Part shown: positions 45,698-57,337 of the stretch, one piece after another | Layout: each line of letters opens with the position of its first letter | Position numbering within the stretch: position 1 is the first letter of the stretch | Source of the DNA: Chitinophagaceae bacterium | Lineage (GTDB): Bacteria > Bacteroidota > Bacteroidia > Chitinophagales > Chitinophagaceae | Direction: 5' to 3' | Assembly: GCA_019638625.1 (NCBI GenBank) | Contig: JAHBTK010000002.1 | Span: 372,001 to 436,000 of the forward strand | DNA: 64,000 nucleotides | Notes under the pieces: generated by a model | Told to the model about the DNA's origin: nothing | The model's input: only the letters and a program-made list of their open reading frames with translations | Databases searched by the model: none | Program-made: the position numbers and the translations under genes

Positions 45698-48600
45698 CTA
45701 ATTGCCTCCCTCATTACTTTCTTCACTGTTGTTTGTTTCTTCTTCCTCTTCGTTATCCTCTTTTTCCTGCAACGCTTTGCCGGACTTATCTCTTTTCAAC
45801 TTCACTTCGGGGTTATCGCTGGTACCCGATACTGTAAAGGGGATACCAAAAATTCCCAGGGGAGGCAGTCCCAGCCTACCTTTCAGGTTAAGTTCCCCGT
45901 CCAGGCTCACCTGTCCTTCAAACCGCGGACGCAACCCTGCTATACGAAGTCTTACGCGCTCAATATTGAGAACATTGTTGTTTACATTCGACCTGATCTC
46001 TATGCCGGATACATCTGCATCCCGTAATTCGTCGTATTCAGTGCTTTTGCTCACCGTATTCATCAGCTTAAAACCTTTCAGTTTTACTTTTTTCAGAGAC
46101 AATACACCACCGCCCTTCAGGGAGGGCAATACCACCTCCATGTATTCGTTGAGTCTCCCGTTGAGCTGGTAATCCAGACCTACAATCCCTTCAATACCTT
46201 TGGCGGAGGACGCCATTTCCCGGAACAACGGTATTTCATCATAGGCTCTTGCAATGGAAAAGGAGCTTGCTTTGGCTTTAAAGCTAAACTGACCGTTCCG
46301 GGGTGTATAGCCCTTATAATGGGCGTCGAAAACAAAAGGCGCTCCGGCCAGCGAAAAGCCCGTTTTTACTATTGAAACGGCGCCGGTATCTATCACCAGT
46401 TGCCCTTTGAACCGCGTAAGCAACAGGCTGTCGTAGGTAATGCTGTCGGCTGCCACGTTTATTTTTACGGACAGGTTACCCGGCACCATTATAACCCCGG
46501 TTTCAACTATGGCAGTGCTGTCTGCTTCTTCCTGCACCGGCTCATCAGAAAATGCCGTAAACGCTTTCAGGTCTACTTTGCTGGCATTCAGGCTGAAGTC
46601 GCCGTGTAATGTTCCGCTGCTCCCCGCGAGATAGTTGATCACATTGTCCAGGTAGCCGTTCACAGACAGGTTGGTGGCGCCATAGCGGGCCTCAAAAGCG
46701 TCAAACATCATTTTGTCCTGCCGGAAGCTGAACCTGCCGGTGTTGACAAAAAAAGGTTTCGGAAAGGATTCGGTTTGAAGCGCAATATCTTTGATAAGCA
46801 GGGTTCCCTGGTTTTGAAGCCGGTGGTACCGTCCGGCAGAAGCGTCGCTCAGCCTGCCTTTCAGGCTCAATCGCGCTTCTATTTCGCCATCCAGGTCATA
46901 GTGGTTGATGGCAAAAACCCGGTAGATCTTTCCAAGGTCAATAGTTCCGTCAGCATTGATGTCGTACTGAAGGTCCTCCGGGTTAACAAAAGAAGCATTG
47001 GCCGTGAAAGGGTGGCCTTCAAATTCAAAAAGCAGCGGCTTTAACGATATGCTGGTTTCGGATATATTACCCGTAGTATTTATTATTTCCGAGACCAGGT
47101 TTATTTTTTGTATAGCATTGGGATAATAAGGCGTTTTTAACCGGCCGTCTTCCAGGCGAAACGCCACATTGGTTTTAGGAAAGATGTTTTTTTCAGCATT
47201 GTATTTTCCATTTATCTCTGCTACCAGGGAGAGCATGCCGGCAATATCAATGCTGTCCATAGGGATCACCGATGGCAACTCTCCAAGGTTTATATTGGTA
47301 GAGAACGAAGCATCAATATCCGGTTCGTCAGGGGAGGTTATTTTGATATGTCCCCTGATCAGGCTGTTCAGGGCCCTGGCGTTCAGGTCTTCAATGCTAA
47401 CTGTGGTATGACGGTATAAGCTGTCCGGGCATCGGCTGTTCAATGTAAAGCTGATATCGGTAACAGCATGAGGAAGGTCCGTGTATTTAAAGTATCCGTC
47501 CTTCATTTGTGCCCTGAGGTCGAAGGCGGGGATACTCGTGACTATCAAATCCTTTTTCCATTTCCGGGGATGCTGGGTTCTTTCAAACTTCCCGTTGGTT
47601 GAGACGTCCGCATTCAGCTTTCCTTTCAGTTCAAATGCCGCGATACCTAAAGCCCTGTCCCACTGCTCAAGATCCAGGTTGACCTGTGCATGCGATTTTA
47701 TATAGGGTTGCGTTAACCCAATGGTGTGGGAACTTGCCCTGAGATAGCCATCGCCCAGTGCAAAATAAGCAGAGTCCAGTTGTATATCCAGGCTGTCTGT
47801 ATCAAGAGAGGGTAGTCTCGCGTTGATCGCCAGGAACAGGTTGCTCACCGGTACCGGGGCATTGGTATGGGCTATATAACCGTTCCGGATACCGGAAGAG
47901 ATTTCCAGTGAAGGCATACTGTTGGTTTCCACTATATAGGCTCCTTTCAATGAAAGCCGTAAAGAAACCTCTCCTTTAACTTTTGTGTTATCCAGCCAGT
48001 CATCCATGTCCGGGGGGATAGCGCTCACAAGCTCTTCCAGGGTGGCTTTGGGCGACTGGAGTTGGAAATCCATATCGTACCCGTTTTTCAGAAAGTTGAA
48101 ATATCCGCTGAACTGGATGGGAAGGCGGTTGATACGCAGCCTGTTGTTTTCAAAAACCAGGGAAAGCGAACTGGTATTTACCCTTGTGGTGAGTTTTGCC
48201 CGCAACGGTTTTTGGTTTATATAAGACTCCCCGTTGTAAATAAAGCTGAAAGAGGATGCGGACAGCCGCGTTGATAGATCAAAAATCGATTTTTCCAGGT
48301 CCCCGCTGCCCTTGTAATGGAAGTTCTCAGCAATGATTGTAACGGGTATGGACTGATCGTCGTAATGTATGTTGATGTTTTCCAGCACAATACTCTTGAG
48401 GCGTAACCCGGTTTGCTCTTTAGCCGTTGTATCGGTTTCCGATCCGGAGGCCTGGTAAATATTATAGTTGGCCTGCCCTTTTTTATTCACTTTCACCACC
48501 ACATCCCCATCTGACACAAATATTTTATCAATTTTAATGGAGGAGGAAAACAGGGTAGTGATATCCAGTCCCAGGGCTATTTCCCGGGCATGTATCAGGG

Positions 48601-48865
48601 TATCTGCCTCAAAGGGCGCCGACCCCGTAAGGGATACATCCTTCAGAGTTAAGGTGAGTGCCGGAAAATGATTGTAAAAAGACAGACGGGCTCCTGAAAA
48701 TTCCAGCTTGCTGGTAATGGACTGGTTGACCCATGCCTTTATTTTTTGCGTAATGGTATCCGGGAAGAGGTACGGTAAAAGAAAAAGCAGTGCAAGAATG
48801 CTGAAAAGGGTAATCCCTGATATTTTCAGTATTCTCGTCAATACTTTCCGGGGGGCAATTTTCAT
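45698..48865 (-). CDS. AsmA-family protein
   Basis: About 1055 residues from ATG at 48865; a TTG seven codons upstream is in frame. One N-terminal membrane helix (ISGITLFSILALLFLLPYLF), then a long periplasmic body with the AsmA start (LEFSGARLSFYNHFPALTLTLKDVSL) and repeated beta-rich segments. The tail near LRIAGLRPRFEGQVSLDGELNLKGRLGLPPLGIFGIP matches the AsmA C-terminal domain, and an acidic end (EEEETNNSEESNEGG) follows. AsmA/TAM-like proteins are bridge-like lipid carriers between the two membranes; the exact client is unknown. Single gene. Confidence 0.9.
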   Translation of the reverse strand: MKIAPRKVLTRILKISGITLFSILALLFLLPYLFPDTITQKIKAWVNQSITSKLEFSGARLSFYNHFPALTLTLKDVSLTGSAPFEADTLIHAREIALGLDITTLFSSSIKIDKIFVSDGDVVVKVNKKGQANYNIYQASGSETDTTAKEQTGLRLKSIVLENINIHYDDQSIPVTIIAENFHYKGSGDLEKSIFDLSTRLSASSFSFIYNGESYINQKPLRAKLTTRVNTSSLSLVFENNRLRINRLPIQFSGYFNFLKNGYDMDFQLQSPKATLEELVSAIPPDMDDWLDNTKVKGEVSLRLSLKGAYIVETNSMPSLEISSGIRNGYIAHTNAPVPVSNLFLAINARLPSLDTDSLDIQLDSAYFALGDGYLRASSHTIGLTQPYIKSHAQVNLDLEQWDRALGIAAFELKGKLNADVSTNGKFERTQHPRKWKKDLIVTSIPAFDLRAQMKDGYFKYTDLPHAVTDISFTLNSRCPDSLYRHTTVSIEDLNARALNSLIRGHIKITSPDEPDIDASFSTNINLGELPSVIPMDSIDIAGMLSLVAEINGKYNAEKNIFPKTNVAFRLEDGRLKTPYYPNAIQKINLVSEIINTTGNISETSISLKPLLFEFEGHPFTANASFVNPEDLQYDINADGTIDLGKIYRVFAINHYDLDGEIEARLSLKGRLSDASAGRYHRLQNQGTLLIKDIALQTESFPKPFFVNTGRFSFRQDKMMFDAFEARYGATNLSVNGYLDNVINYLAGSSGTLHGDFSLNASKVDLKAFTAFSDEPVQEEADSTAIVETGVIMVPGNLSVKINVAADSITYDSLLLTRFKGQLVIDTGAVSIVKTGFSLAGAPFVFDAHYKGYTPRNGQFSFKAKASSFSIARAYDEIPLFREMASSAKGIEGIVGLDYQLNGRLNEYMEVVLPSLKGGGVLSLKKVKLKGFKLMNTVSKSTEYDELRDADVSGIEIRSNVNNNVLNIERVRLRIAGLRPRFEGQVSLDGELNLKGRLGLPPLGIFGIPFTVSGTSDNPEVKLKRDKSGKALQEKEDNEEEEETNNSEESNEGGN

Positions 48866-48990
48866 GATATTCGATATTACGGACAAAGCTAGGGTTTGAA
48901 ATCCGGATTCAAAAACACTTCACGACCGGGGATAGCGACGATACACTATTTGCAAATCTTAAATTATATTGCACCGGTAACTCTTACACC

Positions 48991-49761
48991 ATGCGTATTA
49001 TTTCCTACAATCTCAACGGGATCCGTGCAGCTATCAATAAGGGGTTTCTCGACTGGTTGAAAACAGACCCGGCCGATATCATCTGTGTGCAGGAAACCAA
49101 GGCTCTGAAGGAAAACGTGGACCACAAACCGTTCAACGACCTGGGATACCATGACTACTGGTACAGCGCTGAAAAAAAAGGGTATAGCGGTGTGGCAATA
49201 TTTACGAAGATCAAACCTGATAATATTATATATGGTACCGGCAATGCGCTCAGCGACAGCGAAGGCAGGGTGCTCCAGGCGGATTTTGGCGATCTCCGGC
49301 TTATCAACGCCTATTTCCCCTCCGGAACCAGCGGAGAGCTGCGGCAAAGCTTTAAGTATGGGTGGCTGGACGATTTTTATGATTTTGTACAAAAGCTCCG
49401 TAAAACACATCCGAGGCTGGTGCTGTGTGGCGACTATAACATAGCACATAAAGAAATTGATATACACGATCCGAAAGGCAATAAAAAATCTTCGGGTTTC
49501 CTACCGGAAGAAAGAGCCTGGATGGACAGGTTCTTCGCGGCCGGCTGGATCGATACTTTCAGGGTTTTTCACCCGGAACCGCATCGCTATAGCTGGTGGA
49601 GTCAGCGTTTCCCCAGTGTACGGCTGAATAACAAAGGCTGGCGGATTGATTACTTCGCCGTTACCGAGCCATTAAAAGACCGTCTGGTAGGTGCGGAAAT
49701 TTACCCTGATATTAAACACAGTGATCACTGTCCTGTATATCTTCAAATAAAGGATAAATAA
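48991..49761 (+). CDS. xth: exodeoxyribonuclease III
   Basis: 256 residues. AP endonuclease/3'-5' exonuclease of base-excision repair. Motifs in order: MRIISYNLNGIRAAINKGF, IICVQETKA (metal-binding glutamate), YSGVAIFTK, VLCGDYNIAHKEIDI, RYSWWSQR, RIDYFAVT, and KHSDHCPVYLQI with the catalytic Asp-His pair. ATG start at 48991. The downstream gene begins 93 bp later. Confidence 0.95.
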   Translation: MRIISYNLNGIRAAINKGFLDWLKTDPADIICVQETKALKENVDHKPFNDLGYHDYWYSAEKKGYSGVAIFTKIKPDNIIYGTGNALSDSEGRVLQADFGDLRLINAYFPSGTSGELRQSFKYGWLDDFYDFVQKLRKTHPRLVLCGDYNIAHKEIDIHDPKGNKKSSGFLPEERAWMDRFFAAGWIDTFRVFHPEPHRYSWWSQRFPSVRLNNKGWRIDYFAVTEPLKDRLVGAEIYPDIKHSDHCPVYLQIKDK

Positions 49762-49854
49762 AACATCCTGTTGCTGACAGCACCGGTATTGTTTGATATT
49801 GGGGCTTTTATGATCCGTTGGTATGATCGGCATTTTTATTGTAAACAATACGGT

Positions 49855-50619
49855 ATGAAACAAAAAACATTACTCGCCCTGGTTGTCGCGGTTTGTTGTC
49901 TGAAAGCGGACGCTCAAACGGTATTAAAGGGGAAAGTGGTGGACGACCTCTACGACCGGGTAGTGATCGGAGCGACCATTTTTAATGCAACACAGAATAA
50001 ATCTGGCAGGTCGGATATGGGCGGCAATTACAGGATATCCGCTGCTGAAGGGGATAAAATTCTTTTTTCTTCCGTAGGGTATATCAGTGACAGCATTATA
50101 GTTACCCACGATATGCTGTCCGGCGCCTATGATATAGCGCTTACCAAAAAAGTGGTAATGATGGAAGAAGTGGAGGTGGGACAATTGAACCCCTACCAGG
50201 TAGATTCCATCAGTCGCCGGGAAGAGTTTGGCGATGTGCTGGAAAAAAGGCAGACCAACCTGGTCGGCGGCAGGGGCAATGCGCCGACAGATGGAGTGGG
50301 CATTACATTCAGCCCCATCAGTCGTTATTCCAGGGAGGAAAAGAATCTCCGCCGGTTTAAAAAGAATTATGAACGGCAGGAGAAAGAGTATTATATCGAT
50401 TACAAATTCTCTTACAGTCAGGTTTCAAAGGTTACAGGGCTTACCGGAGACTCTTTACGGGTTTTTATGTTGAAATACCGGCCGGATTATAAGTTTTGCA
50501 GGAGGAACAGTCATGGTGATATGCTGGTGTACATAAACGATAGTTACCGGGAGTTTATGAACAAGCCCGGGGTAAGCAAAGAGGGAGAAGGAAAAAAGAA
50601 AAAACGTGAAAAAAAGTAA
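49855..50619 (+). CDS. secreted protein with carboxypeptidase-like regulatory domain
   Basis: 254 residues from ATG at 49855 (MKQKTLLALVVAVCCLKADAQ, a signal peptide); an upstream in-frame ATG at 49771 would bury it. A CarboxypepD_reg beta-sandwich follows (VLKGKVVDDLYDRVVIGATIF, MGGNYRISAAEGDKILFSSVGY). After it comes an alpha-helical, highly basic part (SRREEFGDVL, YSREEKNLRRFKKNYERQEKEYY) and a lysine-rich tail. The sandwich occurs in envelope proteins and SusC-like receptors. Function unknown. The downstream lipoprotein gene overlaps its end by 14 bp. Confidence 0.84.
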   Translation: MKQKTLLALVVAVCCLKADAQTVLKGKVVDDLYDRVVIGATIFNATQNKSGRSDMGGNYRISAAEGDKILFSSVGYISDSIIVTHDMLSGAYDIALTKKVVMMEEVEVGQLNPYQVDSISRREEFGDVLEKRQTNLVGGRGNAPTDGVGITFSPISRYSREEKNLRRFKKNYERQEKEYYIDYKFSYSQVSKVTGLTGDSLRVFMLKYRPDYKFCRRNSHGDMLVYINDSYREFMNKPGVSKEGEGKKKKREKK

Positions 50620-51862
50620 TAACATATCCGCCAGGTATCCTGTACCTTTTCAACGGGTACTTATATTTTTCAGTGTAATAACTATTATTATAATGTCTTG
50701 TGAACAGAGCGCTTCCCGGGAAACGGTATTTCAGAAAGGAACCTATGGTTATGACGCCGGCTTCCTGAAAAAACATCTTAAACAGGTTACAGAACTTACC
50801 AATAAGGAGGGCGCCCGGGTATTGATAACCGGCGATCTCCAGGGACGGGTGATGACCAGCACTACTTCCGGCGACAGCGGCAACAGTTTCGGCTGGATCA
50901 ATTATGCGCTTATAGAAGAAGGGGCATTGAAACCGCAGTTCAACCCTTTTGGCGGGGAAGAGCGTTTCTGGATCGGGCCGGAGGGTGGTCAATATTCTTT
51001 TTATTTTAAAAAGGGAAGCTCTTTTGAATTCGGCAACTGGCAGGTTCCGCCATTCATTGACACAGTAGCGTACACGGTTGTTTCTTCAGAACCCGAAAAG
51101 GTTGTTTTCGCGGGAAATGCTTCACTTGAAAATTTCAGCGGAACTGTTTTTGATATAGAAGTAAACCGGACCATCCGCCTGCTGGATAAAACGGCATTGT
51201 CCGAAAGAATAGGGAAAACAGTGCCCGATGATGTAAAATGGGTGGCATACGAAACCGGTAACGTTGTAAAAAATACGGGCGCTGTTGAATGGAAAAAAGA
51301 AACGGGGTTGTTTTCGGTATGGCTGCTGGGTATGTTTATCCCCTCGGAAGAAACCGTAGCGATCATTCCCTTCAAAAATGTTGATGCCGCAAAAGAGCAT
51401 ATCACCGACAACTATTTCGGGCAGATCCCTGCCGACAGGTTAATTGTAAAAGATAGTGTACTGTTATTGAAATGTGATGGCAAGTACCGGAGCAAGCTCG
51501 GGCTGTCTCCCGTTATTACCCGGCCGGTAGCCGGCAGCTTCGACTACCAAAAAAATATCCTCACCTGTATACTGTACACGGTAGAAGCCGGGGGTGAATA
51601 TGTAAATTCAAAATGGGAAATACAGACAGCGCCTTACAAGGGGGATGTGGTAAACGCGTATAATGACGGACCCCTTGAAGATGGAAGCCAGATGGGTCCT
51701 TTTTACGAGTTGGAGTCTTCTTCTGCCGCTAAAGCGCTTAAACCCGGCGAAAGCCTGGAATATAAGCAGGTAACCTGTCATTTTGAAGGTAGTTATGTAT
51801 CTTTGAATGCACTGGCCCAAAGGCTGCTGGGCATCAACCTGGATGATGCCAGGTTACCCTGA
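50606..51862 (+). CDS. DUF6786-like lipoprotein
   Basis: 418 residues. The start is GTG at 50606, inside the last codons of the previous gene. A lipobox is visible (FFSVITIIIMSC), so the protein is lipid-anchored. The body is beta-rich, with no catalytic signature I recognise; blocks include FNPFGGEERFWIGPEGGQYS and FEFGNWQVPPFIDTVAY, which resemble the DUF6786 family often found in Bacteroidetes. Function unknown. It may be translationally coupled to the upstream gene. Confidence 0.75.
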   Translation: MKKSNNISARYPVPFQRVLIFFSVITIIIMSCEQSASRETVFQKGTYGYDAGFLKKHLKQVTELTNKEGARVLITGDLQGRVMTSTTSGDSGNSFGWINYALIEEGALKPQFNPFGGEERFWIGPEGGQYSFYFKKGSSFEFGNWQVPPFIDTVAYTVVSSEPEKVVFAGNASLENFSGTVFDIEVNRTIRLLDKTALSERIGKTVPDDVKWVAYETGNVVKNTGAVEWKKETGLFSVWLLGMFIPSEETVAIIPFKNVDAAKEHITDNYFGQIPADRLIVKDSVLLLKCDGKYRSKLGLSPVITRPVAGSFDYQKNILTCILYTVEAGGEYVNSKWEIQTAPYKGDVVNAYNDGPLEDGSQMGPFYELESSSAAKALKPGESLEYKQVTCHFEGSYVSLNALAQRLLGINLDDARLP

Positions 51863-52036
51863 TCATTAAAAAGCATCCGGCATAGTATCTCACAAAGGCA
51901 ATTGTCTCATACAACACGGTAGTTGGATCTTTGTACATAATACCATTGTCTTATTTTTAGACCATGCACGCTCATTATAAAATGAGGTTTAAAATTTTTA
52001 CAAAATTTCACCTACCTGAAAATAAAAAATATACAC

Positions 52037-52888
52037 ATGAAACTATACAGAACCACACAGGGAAACTTGCTGGAGCATAATAACGACTGGTATATTAATA
52101 CCGGTAATTTTGATGAACTGGTGAACCGCGATAACCTTTTTCAGTATTTATCTTCTTTGGAAGGTTTTAGTAGTATAGGTAGGGAGGAAGCTGCTGCCCT
52201 GCTGGAGAATGAGTTATTGCCTCCGCTGCAAAGCCAGGAAGTATGGGCGGCAGGGGTCACTTATCTCCGTAGTCGTGATGCCCGCATGGAAGAATCGAAG
52301 GAATCCGGCGGCGCTACGTTTTATGATAAAGTGTATGTGGCGGAACGTCCCGAGTTATTCTTTAAATCGCTTCCTCACCGCGTGGTACCACATAAAAAAG
52401 ATGTCTATATACGTAAGGACTCCACCTGGAATGTTCCTGAACCGGAACTGACATTGTTTATCAACAATAAAGGGGATATCCAGGGATACAGCATCGGCAA
52501 TGATATGAGTTCCCGGAGTATAGAGGGCGAAAACCCCCTGTACCTGCCGCAGGCCAAGACCTATGAAAAAAGTGCGGCAGTGGGGCCCTGCCTGCTGGTG
52601 AAAGAACAGCCCATTTCTTCCGATACCAATATCAGCATGACCATCGAGCGCGATGGCGCTACTGTTTTTGAAGGGGTTATCAAACTGAGCATGATGAAAC
52701 GTACGTTGACGGAACTGGCATCGTTCCTATACCGGGAAATGGATTTCCCATATGGCGCTTTGCTGATGACAGGCACCTGCCTGGTACCCGACAATGATTT
52801 CACCCTACAGGAGAATGACTGGGTGCATATCACTATTGACGGCATCGGGGTACTGAGCAACCGCGTACTGTTCAAACCGGAGCGATAG
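52037..52888 (+). CDS. fumarylacetoacetate hydrolase-family protein
   Basis: 283 residues. The FAH C-terminal fold shows metal ligands in [15 protein letters not shown] (ExE) with [24 protein letters not shown] following, and [13 protein letters not shown]. The family cleaves C-C bonds or dehydrates keto sugar acids; this variant resembles the 2-keto-3-deoxy-arabinonate dehydratase group, which is an inference. No sugar-catabolism gene is adjacent. Single gene, ATG start. Confidence 0.87.
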   Translation: MKLYRTTQGNLLEHNNDWYINTGNFDELVNRDNLFQYLSSLEGFSSIGREEAAALLENELLPPLQSQEVWAAGVTYLRSRDARMEESKESGGATFYDKVYVAERPELFFKSLPHRVVPHKKDVYIRKDSTWNVPEPELTLFINNKGDIQGYSIGNDMSSRSIEGENPLYLPQAKTYEKSAAVGPCLLVKEQPISSDTNISMTIERDGATVFEGVIKLSMMKRTLTELASFLYREMDFPYGALLMTGTCLVPDNDFTLQENDWVHITIDGIGVLSNRVLFKPER

Positions 52889-52971
52889 CATGCACGCTGC
52901 ATAGCAGCTATTGGCTTTCCGGGAGGAAGTTATGCTTTAAACGGTCGTGACTGAAAATCATCGGCTATAAG

Positions 52972-53002
52972 TTGGTATCGCCCTCCGCAGGGCTTATTTT
53001 TG
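52972..53002 (+). promoter_or_regulatory. promoter of the DUF481 gene
   Basis: TTG (52972-52974), a 20-base spacer, then TATTTTTG (52995-53002): both consensus elements with normal spacing. It lies directly before ATG at 53012, which argues against the in-frame TTG at 53000 that overlaps it. Confidence 0.7.
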
Positions 53003-53011
53003 CAACTTGTT

Positions 53012-53749
53012 ATGAGGAGAGTATTACTATTATTGTTAACATTATGTATCATCCGGGTAAATGTTTATGCTCAGTTCAACGACTCCACCCACCATTACCT
53101 GAACGTAAATTTTTCGGGAACGTTGAATCGTTCTCCCGCTGCTAAAACCTACCTGTTGAACAACGGGTTTAAATACAGCCTGAACAAAAAGAAGACACAA
53201 CTCAATTTCAGCAACGCCTGGATATATGGTCAGAACTCCGGGAAACTCACCAATAATGACTATAACGGCGCTCTTGACTTCAATATCTTCCGCGACAACA
53301 AAGCCAGGCTCAATTACTGGGGACTGGCAGGATTTACCAGCAGTTATTCACTCAAAATCCTGAACCAGTTGCAAACCGGTGTGGGCGCTGCCTATAAAGT
53401 GGTAGATAAGGATTACGCCATGCTGCGGATAAGCGATGGTATCCTGTATGAAAACAACAGCATATTACTCAGCGACAGCACAAAGCAGCATTACAATACA
53501 TTCAGGAACTCCTTACGCATACAACTCCGCCTGTACTACAAAAAAATAATTTCATTTGAAAGTACCGGGTTCTGGCAGCCTTCCCTGGAGTATAAAAATG
53601 ACTATATTGTAAATACACAACTTGCGCTTAATATCAAATTGTTGCAGTGGCTGAGCCTGTCCACGCGGTATAACTACAACCGCATCAGCCGTACTGACCG
53701 GGAAAATATGCTGTTCACTTATGGTGTGCTGGTTGAGCATTATTTTTAG
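53012..53749 (+). CDS. DUF481 outer-membrane protein
   Basis: 245 residues from ATG at 53012. Signal peptide (MRRVLLLLLTLCIIRVNVYA), then alternating amphipathic strands (HHYLNVNFSGTLNRSPAAKTYLLNNGF, LNFSNAWIYGQNSGKLTNNDYN) and a barrel-type final strand ending VLVEHYF. DUF481 proteins form a small outer-membrane barrel of unknown role, sometimes salt-induced. Single gene with its own promoter. Confidence 0.85.
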   Translation: MRRVLLLLLTLCIIRVNVYAQFNDSTHHYLNVNFSGTLNRSPAAKTYLLNNGFKYSLNKKKTQLNFSNAWIYGQNSGKLTNNDYNGALDFNIFRDNKARLNYWGLAGFTSSYSLKILNQLQTGVGAAYKVVDKDYAMLRISDGILYENNSILLSDSTKQHYNTFRNSLRIQLRLYYKKIISFESTGFWQPSLEYKNDYIVNTQLALNIKLLQWLSLSTRYNYNRISRTDRENMLFTYGVLVEHYF

Positions 53750-54040
53750 CGTTAATGATTCAGAACCACGAGGAGCCACCGATCTCACGCCTGCCAACGA
53801 CATATTGTCTAAATAACGGCATCATATTTCACGCAAAGCCGCGATGAAGCGCTAAGGGCATACAAAACAGTTCCCTTTTTAGAACCGATTCTTTCTTTGT
53901 GATCTTTTGTGATCCTGGTGTACCATATTTTTATGCAAGGCCGGTTCTTCTGTCACGGCTCAATAATTGAGACTGCAAATGGTATCCTGCTAACGACAGT
54001 TCTGTTTGTTTCTTAGCTATATTTTCAGCAACAGGGAATA
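53750..54040. other. intergenic region with decayed repeat
   Basis: No gene seen. Around 53825-53930 lie CACGCAAAGCCGCGATGA and CTTTGTGATCTTTTGTGATC, degenerate copies of a GCAAAG/CTTTG repeat also present near 58870 and 61720. Confidence 0.4.
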
Positions 54041-54074
54041 AACAAAAAACCCGCCGGGTAGCGGGTTCTTTGTT
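54041..54074 (-). terminator. intrinsic terminator of groES-groEL
   Basis: Read on the minus strand: a stem of AACCCGC with GCGGGTT around a six-base loop, extended by AACAAA/TTTGTT pairing and followed by a run of six T. It lies 19 bp downstream of the groEL stop. Confidence 0.85.
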
Positions 54075-54092
54075 ATTATATCAATGGTTATA

Positions 54093-55814
<1,722 letters not shown>

Positions 55815-56096
55815 TTAAACAATCGCCAGGATGTCTGACTCTCTCATGATCAGGTAATCCGTACCATCGATGGTAATTTCAGTACCTGCATATTTTCCAT
55901 AGAGAACCGTATCACCGGATTTTACAATTACCGGCTCATCTTTTTTACCGGGTCCGGCCGCCACCACAGTACCACGCTGGGGCTTTTCTTTCGCTGTATC
56001 TGGTATGATAATCCCGCCGGCAGTTTTTTCCTCGGCAGGGGCTGGTTTCACAATCACTCTGTCGTGAAGGGGAGTTACATTGAACTTTTTAGACAT
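55815..56096 (-). CDS. groES: co-chaperonin GroES
   Basis: 93 residues, one GroES domain: [32 protein letters not shown] (mobile loop [12 protein letters not shown]) and [30 protein letters not shown]. It caps the GroEL cage. First gene of the operon; the promoter is at 56144-56176 on the minus strand. No CIRCE inverted repeat is visible in the leader. Confidence 0.97.
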   Translation of the reverse strand: MSKKFNVTPLHDRVIVKPAPAEEKTAGGIIIPDTAKEKPQRGTVVAAGPGKKDEPVIVKSGDTVLYGKYAGTEITIDGTDYLIMRESDILAIV

Positions 56097-56143
56097 AATT
56101 AATAGTTTTTGAATTGGTTAAAGAAGCTAGTCTTTAAGGTGGA

Positions 56144-56176
56144 CAAAAGTAAACGAATAATATGCCAAAGCCACAA
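56144..56176 (-). promoter_or_regulatory. promoter of groES-groEL
   Basis: On the minus strand, TTG (56176-56174), a 22-base spacer and TACTTTTG (56151-56144), with an untranslated leader of about 40 nt before groES. No HrcA/CIRCE operator is seen. Confidence 0.6.
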
Positions 56177-56335
56177 ACCCTGTAAAAAAAGCAGTTTTAT
56201 GTTCTTTTTGCAGGATTTACTGAAAAAAATGACAGGAACCGGGTCTGAAAGCATATGTCAATTTTTCAGGAAATGATAATCCATACCGGAACCTTAAAAA
56301 GCCCTATCTTCGCCGCCCATAACAGTTCTTTAGAA

Positions 56336-57268
56336 ATGATCAGCAGAAGAAATATCAGGGTGAAAATAATGCAAACCTTATATGCGTTAGATGCCGCCCG
56401 GGATTCACCCGTACCCGTAAAAGAAGATAAACTATTGGAAAAGAACCTGGAGCAGTCCCGGCATTTATTCACCTACCTTGTTCATTTTCTTACGCGGGTA
56501 GCACAATATGCCGAAACCGACTCCCGAATACGCTCTTCCAGGCACCTGCCCTCCGCCGAAGACCTGAATGTCAATATCAAAATAGCCGGTAACGAAATAC
56601 TCTGGAAAATACTGGAGACCCCTTCCTACCAGAAAGCAATTGCCGAAATAAAACCCGAGCAGTGGGATAGCGCCGAACTGATAAGGAAGATCTACCTCCA
56701 GTTGGTGGAAGAGCCTCTATATAAAGAATATATCGGGCTGCAGGAGCGCAATAAGAAATCTGAAAAGAACATACTGGAGTTTATTTTTACCGACCTGATG
56801 CTGGCCAATGACAGCTTCATCTCTCACCTGGAAGATACTTTCATCCACTGGGATGATGACTCGGAAATGATGAACCTGCTGGTGCTGAACTACTTACAAA
56901 AGCCGGCAGCTATGAACTTCCAGGATATGCTGGGAGATGAAAAGCGGAAATTTGCCTATGACCTGCTGCATACCGTTATAGAAAAAAAGGATTACTGCAT
57001 GGAGTTGATCAAGCCCAAGCTGAAAAACTGGGATGTGGAACGGATTGCCGTGCTGGACATGATCATCATGCAAATGGGCGTAAGTGAATTCCTCTATTTT
57101 GATACCATCCCCACAAAAGTGACTATCAATGAATATATAGACCTGGCAAAGGATTACAGTACTGCTCAAAGCGGACAGTTTGTGAACGGGATACTGGACA
57201 ATATCCATAAGGAACTGCTGTCTCAGAACAGGCTGCACAAAACCGAGTTTAAAAAACACAAAGATTAA
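56336..57268 (+). CDS. nusB: transcription antitermination factor NusB
   Basis: 310 residues from ATG at 56336 (MISRRNIRVKIMQTLYALDA), the Bacteroidetes NusB start. An in-frame ATG at 56255 would add 27 unconserved residues. The usual RNA-binding helices are at the C-terminus (LKNWDVERIAVLDMIIMQMGVSEFLYFDTIPTKVTINEYIDLAKDYSTAQSGQFVNGILD). The long middle insertion is normal for this phylum. NusB acts with NusE in rRNA antitermination. First gene of nusB-DUF1573-yajC-coaE. Confidence 0.94.
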   Translation: MISRRNIRVKIMQTLYALDAARDSPVPVKEDKLLEKNLEQSRHLFTYLVHFLTRVAQYAETDSRIRSSRHLPSAEDLNVNIKIAGNEILWKILETPSYQKAIAEIKPEQWDSAELIRKIYLQLVEEPLYKEYIGLQERNKKSEKNILEFIFTDLMLANDSFISHLEDTFIHWDDDSEMMNLLVLNYLQKPAAMNFQDMLGDEKRKFAYDLLHTVIEKKDYCMELIKPKLKNWDVERIAVLDMIIMQMGVSEFLYFDTIPTKVTINEYIDLAKDYSTAQSGQFVNGILDNIHKELLSQNRLHKTEFKKHKD

Positions 57269-57307
57269 TTTACAATAGCGGCGGAGTCTCAAAAAACTAT
57301 TTTACAT

Positions 57308-57315
57308 TACCTTTG
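57308..57315 (+). promoter_or_regulatory. possible promoter -7 element for the DUF1573 gene
   Basis: TACCTTTG fits TAnnTTTG and lies 22 bp before the ATG; no clear TTG at -33. It may be an internal start within the nusB operon. Confidence 0.35.
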
Positions 57316-57337
57316 TCGCAACCAACAATTCATTCGG

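Noticed and set aside
56097..56143. CIRCE/HrcA operator upstream of groES
   Set aside because: No TTAGCACTC-N9-GAGTGCTAA type inverted repeat is present in the leader.
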